From assembly GCA_973895155.1 (NCBI GenBank), contig OZ316899.1, positions 12,896,001-12,960,000 of the forward strand: 64,000 nt of DNA, in the 5' to 3' direction. The position numbers were made by a program, and so were the translations under genes. Below are positions 21,816 to 30,639 of the stretch, one piece after another; within the stretch, counting starts at the first letter, position 1, and the number at the start of each line of letters is the position of its first letter. A model generated the notes under the pieces. The model was not told where the DNA came from. It made no database searches and saw nothing but the letters and a program-made list of their open reading frames with translations. The DNA comes from Marsupella aquatica. Taxonomy: Eukaryota > Marchantiophyta.

Positions 21816-22489
21816 GCATTGAGGCCGTGCATTGCTTGCTCAATCTTCTTGAATCCTTGTTTTCCAGGTTGTAGAAGAGAGAATCTCACGCAAGGGTGGT
21901 ACTTTTGCTCGTCAGGATACTCTTCAGCCACTTGTCTCCATGCATTCAGGCAATGATTTCCATCAAACACCCAAAACATCTTACCCTTCAAAATGTGAAA
22001 CTCCTCGTACTCATCACACTCCATCTCAAATTTTGCGTTAGCTTGTTCCCATAGAGGGTCCCAATCCACGGAAAATTCAGACATGGAGTGGGTGGCATTA
22101 TGCGCATTGGTCTTTGATATGTGGAATTCCAAAAACTTGTCCACATACCCATTCTTCACGAAGTCCTTCTTCATCTTGAGAATGGAACTCTGTTGGAGAG
22201 TCCAAACTGCCTCCATTGTCATCAAACGACATAGTGGAATCCAAGGTGGCTCTCTGGGCTTCCCGCTTGGTTCAGCTCCAAATGAAACCAAGTACTCCCC
22301 AACAATCCCTTCGAATGCACCTTTGTTCAAATGTTCAGCAGACACATTTTCAAAGTTTAGAACCTTCGGCTCCAGCTTCTTCACTGTGTGAGTTTCCCGA
22401 CCACTGGCAGTGCTCTCTGCTGTCTTTGATCTGGTCTGCCAACCAGACAATGAAGGAGAGGGAGTGGGTTTCTTCCTCTTCCCTGTCAT
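21816..22489 (-). pseudogene. Exon 1: basic leader and ParB-like motif
   Basis: I start at ATG 22489 (MTGKRKKPTPS), a basic, probably nuclear leader. The frame upstream has no earlier ATG. Further on, LCRLMTMEAVWTLQQS and KGKMFWVFDGNHCLNAWRQV resemble the ParB/sulfiredoxin-like fold signature (hydrophobic-DGNHR-AW). Here Cys replaces the usual Arg. In prokaryotes this fold binds CTP or cuts DNA. Its role in a transposon gene is unknown. The exon ends at 21816 with a perfect GTAAGT donor, and the first two bases of an Ala codon are completed by exon 2. The exon is intact. The ParB assignment rests on one motif. Confidence 0.55.
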
Positions 22490-22519
22490 TTTCAAATCTC
22501 ACCAACTACTGAATTGCAC

Positions 22520-23005
22520 GAGCACAACTTGCACAGCACTTGCACCGCCCACAGCTCAGTCGCAGCAAGCTCAATCACTGGCAGTGGCACAACACACAAC
22601 ACAATCGCATCGCTTGCACAGCACTCGCACTCGCACCGCCATAGGTCACCGCACTCAATCGCACCGCTTCCACCACTCGCACTCACAATCGCACCACCAC
22701 AACTTAGTCGCAGCAAGCTCAATCACTGGCAATGGCACAACACACAACACAATCGCACCGCTTCCAGCACTTGCACCACCACAACTCAGTCTCAACAAGC
22801 TCAATCACTGGCAGTGGCACAACACACAACACAATCGCACCGCTTTCACAGCACTCGCACTTGCACTACCACAGGTCACCGCACTCAATCGCACCGCTTC
22901 CACCACTCGCACTCACAATCGCACTGCTTCCAGCACTCACACCACCACAGCTCACAACACACAACTCATAGCACACAGCATGCGGAGAGGGAAAGATCGC
23001 AAAGC
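22520..23005. repeat. Imperfect minisatellite upstream of the Ulp1 gene
   Basis: Long units made of CACTCGCACTCACAATCGCA, CACCACCACAACTCAGTC and AAGCTCAATCACTGGCAGTG recur two to four times with spacings near 80 and 150 bp. His/Ser/Thr-rich open frames across it on + are repeat translations, not genes. If the exon at 23236-23117 is real, the minisatellite lies in the 5' intron. Confidence 0.8.
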
Positions 23006-23116
23006 AACTTACGCTCTCCGAGAAACATGAGGTAAATTGCATTTGCACTCGCACTCGCTCGGCCTCAATTGCTCGCCTTTCAAATGAGGAAAGGCGAGAG
23101 ACGGCGGGGACTCACC

Positions 23117-23236
23117 AAAGTAGTCATCATCATCATTAGGCAAAGGAAGATCTAGGGGCATCACAACTGAATTCACTATCGCCATCACGCAGGTCGAGTC
23201 CCATCCAAGCAACAGGAGATCTATGGGACCACTCAT
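23117..23236 (-). CDS. Possible upstream exon of the Ulp1 composite gene
   Basis: An open frame starting ATG at 23236 (MSGPIDLLLLGWDSTC) ends in PNDDDDYFG with a canonical GTGAGT donor immediately after 23117. The acceptor that would join it to 22489 is not identified. It is short and unsupported by any domain. I list it because the donor is strong and the position fits a first exon. Confidence 0.3.
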
Positions 23237-23554
23237 TGATTACAAGTGGTAGGGGCCATGGGAGGAAGTTGACATGTTAGCAGTTTATTGGCTTATATGT
23301 AGTCATACTCTGATAATGATGAATGCCTAGATTTGACTCATGTTAGAGTCGCAACACTGAAGTACCTGTACAGATGCTTTCATTATTACTCCCCCTTCAC
23401 ACCATAATGTCCTTGGTACGATTGATTCCAGACCAGATAAGATTTCCTATAATTCCTTGGTATTAATGAGTACGATCGTTCAACGACCGGATTTAATTCC
23501 AAAAAATATACAGTACTTGCATGACATGTCAGGCCAGTCTCAACTTCCTCATTG

Positions 23555-24140
23555 TCTCCGAGATGACATGTCACGCCAGGACCCATGTCAGAGAAGCTCT
23601 CCACTTTGACATGTCATGGAGGACCCATGTCGGAGAGGCTCTCCGAGTTGACATGTAAAGTGGGGACTTAAGTCGGAGAGGCTCTCCCAGATGACATGTA
23701 AAGTGGGGACTTAAGTTGGAGAGGCTCTCCGAGATGACATGTCATGGAGGACCCATGTCAGAGAGGCTCTCCGAGTTGACATGTAAAGTGGGGACTTAAA
23801 TCGGAGAGGCTCTCCGAGATGACATGTAAAGTGGGGACTTAAGTCGGAGAGGCTCTCTGAGTTGACATGTAAAGTGGGGACTTAAGTCGGAGAGGCTCTC
23901 CGAGTTGACATGTAAAGTGGGGACTTAAGTCAGAGAGGCTCTCCCAGTTGACATGTAAAGTGGGGACTTAAGTCGGAGAGGCTCTCCAAGATGACATGTA
24001 AAGTGGGGACTTAAGTCGGAGAGGCTCTCCAAGATGACATGTAAAGTGGGGACTTAAGTCGGAGAGGCTCTCTGAGATGACATGTAAAGTGGGGACTTAA
24101 GTTGGAGAGGCTCTCCCAGATGACATGTCATGGAGACCCA
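23555..24140. repeat. Palindrome array P5: 43-bp tandem satellite
   Basis: About thirteen near-identical head-to-tail units of 43 bp each carry the 19-bp palindrome plus a constant spacer (GACATGTAAAGTGGGGACTT). Most mismatches fall in the palindrome arm after the centre (CCGAG, CCAAG, CCCAG). The array lies between the two divergent MULE genes. Confidence 0.95.
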
Positions 24141-24179
24141 TGTCAGAGCCTCTCCAAAATTGAATATTACACAAGATCA

Positions 24180-24665
24180 GACCTCGGAGAGGCTCTCCGA
24201 GATGACATATCAGGTTGGTGATAACTTTGGAGAGCCTCTCTGACAAATATTGGGCCTAATCCTTGCTACACACCTGAAGATGGCATCTCGGAGAGCCTCT
24301 CCAACATGGGTGGAGACTTCATACCTGCGCAAGATGCTATCTCGGAGAGCCTCTCCAACATGGGTCAAGGCTACATACCTCCGCAAGATGGCATCTCGGA
24401 GAGCCTCTCCAAGATGAAACTTGGTGAGATCCGGTGCAAGATCTAATCTCGAAGAGCCTCTCCAAGATGAAACTTGGTGAGATCCGGTGCAAGATCTAAT
24501 CTTGGAGAGCCTCTCCAAGATGGGTCGAGGCTTCATACCTCCGCAAGATGGCATCTTGGAGAGCCTCTCCAAGATGAAACTTGGTGAGATCCGGTGCAAG
24601 ATCTAATCTCGGAGAGCCTCTTTAACATGGGTTGAGGCTTCCAGATGGCATCTTAGAGAGCCTAA
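24180..24665. repeat. Palindrome array P6
   Basis: About ten cores, mostly with centre base C (GAGAGCCTCTC), have spacers of AAGATGGCATC, AAACTTGGTGAGATCCGGTG or GGGT(C/G)(A/G)AGGC type and longer 45-60 bp periods. It adjoins P5 but has the opposite centre base and different spacers, so it is a separate expansion. Confidence 0.9.
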
Positions 24666-24717
24666 TGGACACCCTAAACTAAGTCCAATAAACTTAGTCA
24701 CTGTCAATAACAGTTTT

Positions 24718-24949
24718 CACGCTCACTCACAAGGGTACGTTGTCAAGAAGGATTCTCACATATTCAACGAGGAAAGAATATTTGAAACAATTTTTACGCT
24801 TGGTCTAGGCGATAAGGTACTCTGACAAAACAATCTTGACATATTCAACAAAGAAAGAAGCGAGTCTAAGAATTTTTACGCTCTGTCTAGGCAGTAAGGT
24901 ACTCTAACAAAACAATCTTGACATTCAACAAAGAAAGAAGCGAGTGTAA
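24718..24949. repeat. 82-bp tandem satellite, left part
   Basis: Units begin TTTTTACGCT, run through GATAAGGTACTCTGACAAAA and CATATTCAACAAAGAAAGAA and repeat at 24791 and 24873, with a diverged first copy at about 24725. The array is cut by copia B at 24950 and continues at 30095. Confidence 0.9.
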
Positions 24950-25101
24950 TGTTGTAAGGTGTGGAATAACTGATCACTTCATTTATCATCTCCCCATTAC
25001 ATATAGCTCCTATGGAGGCTAGGTAGTTAGGCGGTTGGAATTAGCCTAACTGTAGTAGGGTTTAACCCTAGGTAGGGTAGGTTTAGGTATGGGTTATAAC
25101 A
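24950..25101 (-). repeat. 3' LTR of copia B
   Basis: 152 bp, nearly identical to 29943-30094. The adjoining CACCCCCCTTGGG is the reversed polypurine tract. Confidence 0.9.
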
Positions 25102-25833
25102 CCCCCCCTTGGGTGTAACATGACCCGGGGTAATGTTGCAACCATCTAAGAAAACCCTACTCTAATGTGTAATATGTCCTAGTCTTTGAAAGGTTTATAG
25201 TTAGGAATGAAAATGTAACCTCATTAAAACCCCCTCTCCTTTCTTGTAGGGGGAAAGAGTGTTACCATTTTCTCCAAGCTATATGTTAATGTAAAGTTAT
25301 TGTAGTCTGTTAAAAAAAAATTAAGTGGGTTGTCTTATAGACTTTGTACCTATATCGTTTGGTCAGTAGCCTTATACAGTAAGGTTCTACTGTAATTTGC
25401 GTGTAAGTCCTCTACGTGCTACAGGTCCAAAGTTAGTCGTAGTTTGCGTTTAGGGCAGTGGAACTATGTGGAATTCGATAGGTTCATCTGTTTGATCGAG
25501 AGTGTTCGAGGTGGCGTTCGATGTTCGGGCTGCTTTCGTTGCCGTGTTCGCAGTTATCAGGTTATGCGCTGCTGCATTTTAGGATCGTTGTTCTTGATGA
25601 TGTGGGGCGCTTCTCTTCGGTGGTTCGTGATCGGGGCACTTGCGCATCAAACGAGTTGTGGTAATGTTGGATTCTTTCTGCTTCATTGGCGTGAGAGTGT
25701 GTTGTGTGCTTTCTTCTCCCCCTGATGTGGTATTTTCTGGTTGCTCCTTCACGCATTGTTGTGTAGTTGCAAGGTTCAATTTTATTCTCCTCCTGGGCAG
25801 GAGACAAGTAGGTCAGAAGCAGTCCGAAAGGTG

Positions 25834-26871
25834 TTAGTCCTGCAATGCAGTTAAGTTGCGCAATCCTATAGAGAATGTATGTTGTCTGTGTAGTACAGGG
25901 GGAAGTGATTTCATAAACAAATCTGCGATGTTTTGGGAGCTTTGTATCCATTTAACTGCGATGCTATTGCCTTGCTGTTCATGCGTAAAGAAAATTTTGG
26001 GGGCAATGTGTTTGGTTTGATCTCCCTTGATAAAGCCTGCTTGAATTTGTTCAACGTAGGCTCTGTTATCTTCGTGAATTTCTGTTGGTGTTGACAGTGT
26101 AGGTATGCCTGTGTTCTCATGGATGTGATTGATGATGTTGCATAGCCAAATGCACTCCTTGCTTGATTCATAGAGAGCTATAATTTCCGAGTGATTTGAC
26201 GATGTAGTTGTTAGTGTTTGCTTGCAACTTCGCCATGAGATTGCGGTCTGGCCCATCAAGAAGACGTACCTGGTTTGAGACTTCGCGTCCTCCGGGTCTG
26301 AGAGGTAACCTGCATCAGCATATCCTGTAAGTGAGTAATTAGTTTCGGATGGGTAAAACAGTCCCAGATCCTTGGTACCCACAAGATAGCGGAAAATGCG
26401 CTTTATCCCATTCCAATGCTGAATAGTTGGCTTGGCACTAGGGCGAGCCAATAGATTGACTGCAAAGGCGATACCTGGCCTTGTCTGGTTCAAAAGGAAC
26501 ATCAGGACACCTATAGCAGATAGGTATGGCTTCTCTGGGCCAAGCAATGGCTCCATTTCATTTCTCTTTCGGAAGATATCCTTTTCTTTGTCAAGTGAGC
26601 GGATGTCCATGGGGGATCTGACTGCAGTGGCTTTGTCCATGTTGAATTGCTTCAAGATTTTCTTGATGTACGTGGACTGATGCAGGAAAATGCCATTGTG
26701 CAGGTGCTCAAATTGTAGTCCTAGGTAGAAAGAAGTCTGCCCTAGGTCGCGCATCTTGAAAGCCTGTTTTAGGAGTATGATAGTTTCAGCCATAATTTTT
26801 CTTGTTCCGAACAGGTTCAGGTCGTCCACGTAGATGGCTACTATAATAAATTCTCTATTTTCCTGTTTCAA
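25834..26871 (-). pseudogene. Copia B reverse transcriptase C-terminal part and RNase H
   Basis: The open frame starts KQENREFIIVAIYVDDLNLF, with the RT catalytic YVDD box. It continues through the LGQTSFYLGLQF and HQSTYIKKILKQFNMDKA connection region, ADAGYLSDPEDAKSQTRYVF and SWRSCKQTLTTTSSNHSEII. It ends with the copia RNase H core and HEDNRAYVEQIQAGFIKG. The role is copying element RNA to DNA and removing the RNA strand. The segment between the N-terminal RT block (27121) and this frame is partly lost or frameshifted, so the protein is not complete. Residues of the RNase H D-E-D set appear retained in this piece. Confidence 0.9.
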
Positions 26872-27120
26872 AAACAGGGTGCAATGTTGGCATTTGTAAA
26901 TCCCATTGCCAACATTTATGACTTAAAATGTTTATACCATGTGAGGCCACTTTGCTTGAGGCCATATAGGGATCTTAACACCTATACTGCAAATCGAGTT
27001 CTTCGGGTGGTGTCCCTTTGATGTTGGATAGGATCTGTTAGTGCTATCTTCGCTGCAGTCTTGTGGAGTATCGCTGAATTTGTATGCTTGAATGTTTCCG
27101 CCTGGTTGTGGATTCCAGCT

Positions 27121-27491
27121 TTATGTGTTTGTTTCCCTTTGCTGTGATACTCGACTTATTTCACCAGTTCTGGTGGAGCTTCCATGTATATGACTTTGTC
27201 TAAGTGTCCATATAGGTAGGCTGTTACAATATCCATTTGGTGCATGGATAAGTTGTGGCGTTGTGAGAATGTGATAAGGTACCGGTAAGTGATGACATCC
27301 ATTACCGGCGAGTATGTTAAGTCGTAGTCCCTGTCGGGGACTTGTGTGAATCCCCTGGCCACCAATCTTGCCTTGTGTCTGGTTACTTCGCCTTTCGCAT
27401 TCCTTTTCTTGACCAGTGTCCATTTATAGCTTGTGAGATGCACCACAGGTTCTGCTATTGTAATTGGTCCAAATACCTGGCGGGCTATCAA
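27121..27491 (-). pseudogene. Copia B reverse transcriptase N-terminal block
   Basis: SLIARQVFGPI and TSYKWTLVKKRNAKGEVTRH lead into KARLVARGFTQVPDRDYDLT, YSPVMDVITYRYLI and MHQMDIVTAYLYGHLDKVIY. This is the canonical start of plant copia RT (RT_RVT2), including the first catalytic Asp block (MDI-TAYLYG). The frame is broken toward 27100, before the YVDD part. Confidence 0.88.
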
Positions 27492-27730
27492 TGAGTCCAG
27501 TTCTAAATGAATGGCTTGTTCCCATTCAGGCCAATCAGGTTGGGCCTCAGCTTCTTTAATTGTTCGTGGATCTGGTAATTCCTCTTTGATCTGCTATGCT
27601 ATGTGGAAGGCGAAGTGTTCGTCTATCGTGGTATGGTCTCTGTCCCATACATGTCCAATTCTTCCATAGTTGATTGATATCTCTACATTGTCTTCTGGTA
27701 CATTTGGTTGGATTGGGGTTTGGTCTCTGA

Positions 27731-28660
27731 TCAATGTATTTGGTGGAGATGTTGGGGCGGTTTTGCGCTGTCTTGGCTATCTATTTGCAGATCCCAGTGG
27801 GCGGCCTCTCTTTGCTTTCGGTGCAATGATTGATGCTGGTGGGGTCTCCATTTGGATTCTTGATGGGGCGTTTGCTGCTGGAATATGGGAGAGCGGGTCA
27901 CTTGGGCGGCATCTGTAAAGGAGTCGGGTAGGTGTTCTACCATCCTGGCCAAGTGGAGGATCCGTTGTACTTCAGTGTCTGCGTGGCTGTCCCGTGGGTT
28001 GTTCCAGAATTCAGCATCAATTTGCCAAGTAAGGTGAGTATTCTTCTCTGTGTCAAGTTGTTGTTTCGTTTGTAAACTGGGAAAGATCTCTTCATAGAAG
28101 TGGCAATCTTGGGTTTCTCTGATGAGCTTCTAGAACATTGTCGTTCCAGGGTGGCCAAGTCTCTTATGCCAGATCTTGGTAAGTGTTCCTTGGGGTGCTT
28201 CAATGCGGAAACTGTAGATTTTAGTAGTATAACAGCCAGGGGGTGAAGCACATAGGATCTCTCTGATCTTTGTGTTTGGTGGTTCCCCCAAGGTAATGTA
28301 CAAAACCTCTCATCCATCTTGGGTGCCCGTCTTGATGTGTAGCTTGTTAGCACGGATATCTCCGAAGCTCAGTAAGTTCCTGGTTGCCTTTGGAGCATAA
28401 ATGGCAGACTTCACCTGAATGGGCGTGCCGCCAGGTAGGGTGACCACTGCAGGTCCAAATCCCTCTTCCAATTGGTGCTGGCCCATAATAGTTGTTAGTT
28501 TTCTTTGTGATGGTATAATTTGCTTAAATTATTCCTTATGCTTGAAAATGGAATGCAATGTACTGCTGTTGACTATGTAGTGGGATAGATTTTCTTTTAT
28601 GGTAGAGTCGTCGCTTGATATAGTCATATTTTATAGATGGTATTAGGTCAGTGGATTCTA
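27731..28660 (-). pseudogene. Copia B protease remnant, GAG-pre-integrase and post-integrase linker (integrase core missing)
   Basis: Read across frames, the segment gives a protease remnant with NSSTLHSIF in place of the D-S-G active site. SAIYAPKATRNLLSF and the GAG-pre-integrase block (KIWHKRLGHPGTTMF) follow. The sequence then jumps directly to HFYEEIFPSLQT and EVQRILHLARMVEHLPDSF, which in copia D lie C-terminal to the integrase core (62530-62740). The CxxC zinc part and the whole D-D-E core are absent. The deletion removes roughly the region found at 62750-63490 of copia D. This element needed a helper integrase. Confidence 0.8.
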
Positions 28661-29080
28661 AGAAGGTCCCATATGTCTCAGGTTCATTTTGTTCAATGCT
28701 CTTCTTATATAATTGTACAAGGTGTATAGGGGCACGGCAGAATTTTTGAATGTGGCCCTCAGTGCTGCAACGGACACATATAGAGGGGTTTTTGTATTTA
28801 TCTCTTTGAGCGCTTTGCTGATGAGGTATCCTCGCTTGGGGTTGAGAATTGTCTCTTTGCCCATTGTTTCTGAAGTTGTATCCATTGTTTTGATATCTTC
28901 CCCTAGATCTGCCTCTGAAAGAGTTTTTCTGCCCCCGCTTCCTCTGAAGGGACCTCCTCGACCTCTATTTGTGTTTCTCCCCCTGAAGCTGCCTCGGCCG
29001 CGGTAAGATGATCCCTCTCCCCTTTGAGTTGTCACGTAATGAGATTCTGTGTTTGTGACTGGGGGGAGGGTGCCAGGAGG

Positions 29081-29653
29081 TCATTTTTGGGAGTTCTGTA
29101 ATAGCAATAGCTTATGCTTCTCAGCTAGGAGCATATGTGCGATCAATTCGGAGTATTTGGTGAATCGCATGTTGCGGTATTGCGTGGAGAGGATGAGATT
29201 GGTAGAGTGGAGGGTGGATAGCGTTTTCTCAATTTGTTCTTCATCATTTACAGGGTGGCCACATATGGCCAGTTGTGATACTATCCGGAATAACTCGTAG
29301 TTGTAGTCCGCAATCGTCTTATGGTCTTGGACTCTAAGATTGATCCAATCATGTCTGGCTGCAGGCAGGTATATGGTGCGCGTGTGATTGAAGCGGGATT
29401 GGAGTTCTTCCCAGAGGATCCTTGGATTGTATTCGTTCATGTACTGCCGCTTCAAGGAGTCGCTCAAATGGTGTCTAATTAGTATCAATGCCTGCGCCTT
29501 TTGCTGGAGAGTTAGGCCATTGTCAGTTATTACAGTATCCTGTAGATTCTTTGAAGTTAACTGAGCTTCAGTATCAAGCGACCAGGACAAGTAATTGGCG
29601 CCATCGATGCTGAGTGGTTGAAATAAAAGTTTCTCCATGGAATTCGTTGACAT
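29081..29653 (-). CDS. Copia B gag (UBN2-type), 190 aa open
   Basis: The frame begins MSTNSMEKLLFQPLSIDGAN at an ATG and contains the hallmarks of plant copia gag: NYLSWSLD, RHHLSDSLKRQYMNEYNP, LQSRFNHTRTIYLPAARHDW and RFTKYSELIAHMLLAEKH. The stop is at 29081. The CCHC knuckle region lies beyond the stop in Arg/Gly-rich sequence (28660-29035) and is frameshifted. Gag would form the virus-like particle. It is closely similar to the copia C gag at 33805. Confidence 0.88.
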   Translation of the reverse strand: MSTNSMEKLLFQPLSIDGANYLSWSLDTEAQLTSKNLQDTVITDNGLTLQQKAQALILIRHHLSDSLKRQYMNEYNPRILWEELQSRFNHTRTIYLPAARHDWINLRVQDHKTIADYNYELFRIVSQLAICGHPVNDEEQIEKTLSTLHSTNLILSTQYRNMRFTKYSELIAHMLLAEKHKLLLLQNSQK

Positions 29654-29942
29654 TTTTTTGGATAATTTCTTATTGATAAACTCAATTGGTGAAGTTGAAG
29701 GAATTGAGAATAAAATTTCAAATCGTGTTCGGAAAATTTGGAGGTTCTTATCTCATTGCCCGATTTTGTATCCAATTCATTTTGATCATTGACATCCAGT
29801 CTCACGGGATGATTTTGGCCACTGCTGCACCTTTGTCTACTTTTAATCCTTCCCTTAATGGTGGAACAAAATCTTGCTATGGAGGGAAAAAAATGTAATC
29901 CCTAAAAAAATTTGATTCAAATCCAACATCGTGCTGATAACG

Positions 29943-30094
29943 TGTTGTAAGGTGTGGAACAACTGATCACTTCATTTATCATCTCCCCATTACATATAGC
30001 TCCTATGGAGGCTAGGTAGTTAGGCGGTTGGAATTAGCCTAATTGTAGTAGGGTTTAACCCTAGGTAGGGTAGGTTTAGGTATGGGTTATAACA
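29943..30094 (-). repeat. 5' LTR of copia B
   Basis: 152 bp, followed on the minus strand by the ACGTTATCAGCACGA primer-binding region. Confidence 0.9.
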
Positions 30095-30340
30095 TGTAAC
30101 AGTTTTTACGCTCGGTCTGGGCGATAAGGTACTCTGACAAAACAATCTTGACATATTCAACAAAGAAAGAAGCGAGTCTAACAGTTTTTACGCTCTATCT
30201 GGGCGGTAAGGTACTCTGACCAAACAATCGTCACATATTCAGAAAGAAAGAAGCGACTCTAACAGTTTTTATGCTTTGTCTGGGCGATAAGGTACTCTGA
30301 CAAAACAAAGTCATAAGAATCAATAACAGTTTTCACATAC
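30095..30340. repeat. 82-bp tandem satellite, right part
   Basis: Units continue at 30103, 30185 and 30266 with the same 82-bp period after copia B. The array sits between the start of the Ulp1 gene and the transposase relic. Confidence 0.9.
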
Positions 30341-30639
30341 TGTTTGCTGATTAAGTTACGCTCTTGAGAAACAAAGAGGAATTGAGCAAGCCGGAAAGGC
30401 AATAACATCCCTTACATGAACGAGGCATCTCTCGGTAGATGCCACTTGAACTCTCTTGGTGCTCATTTTTAGTCTTTCTTCAAGTGGTTACACATCCTTT
30501 GCGATGTGTAAAGGCTGCCCATTCCATTCTCAGAGTGCATTATCCCCAACGAGTCATGACTCTGCCGGAATGGTATGATGGGGATTGCATTTTTTAGCTC
30601 CCCCCATTCACAGGTATCCACACAAAGGGTGCCTTCTTC
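30336..30639. other. Non-coding stretch upstream of the transposase relic
   Basis: Between the satellite and the first recognisable transposase codons I see no gene. An in-frame start is unclear, and the 5' end of the transposase gene is probably lost or lies here. Confidence 0.4.

Larger units (their letters stand above)
12819..22489 (-). pseudogene. MULE-borne composite protein with C-terminal Ulp1-type (C48) protease domain, five exons
   Basis: This is a multi-exon gene of about 1,490 codons. Exons are 22489-21816, 21231-19952, 19842-15072 (split by a solo LTR), 14547-14040 and 13899-12819. All four introns have GT...AG borders and three keep frame exactly. From N to C it holds a basic leader, a ParB-like motif (WVFDGNHCLNAW), a long helical region, a Glu/Lys/Pro-rich linker, a possible methyltransferase-like segment and a C48 domain. 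Ulp1 proteases cut SUMO-type conjugates. The role in a transposon is unknown. Defects are a frameshift near 15432, a TAA at 13580-13582 and frameshifts near 13200 and 12985. An upstream exon at 23236-23117 is possible. The domain chain is seen. The composite function is inference. Confidence 0.75.
24950..30094 (-). mobile_element. Ty1/copia element B, integrase-deleted, nested in the MULE
   Basis: Two 152-bp LTRs (24950-25101 and 29943-30094) start TGTTGTAAGG and end GGTTATAACA. They are flanked by the exact TSD TGTAA (24945-24949 and 30095-30099). Coding order on minus is gag, protease remnant, GAG-pre-integrase, RT and RNase H. A primer site of the ACGTTATCAGCACGA type follows the 5' LTR at 29942-29928. 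The integrase core is missing. It interrupts the 82-bp satellite. Confidence 0.93.

Noticed and set aside
22410-23035. Ser/His/Thr-rich open frames on plus over the minisatellite
   Set aside because: Repeat translation in all frames. There is no domain, and they overlap the 5' region of the minus-strand gene.
23555-24665. CRISPR-like appearance: regular palindromic repeats with spacers
   Set aside because: Within P5 the spacers are identical rather than unique, there are no cas genes, and the surroundings are plant transposons with introns. It is a satellite of hairpin units.
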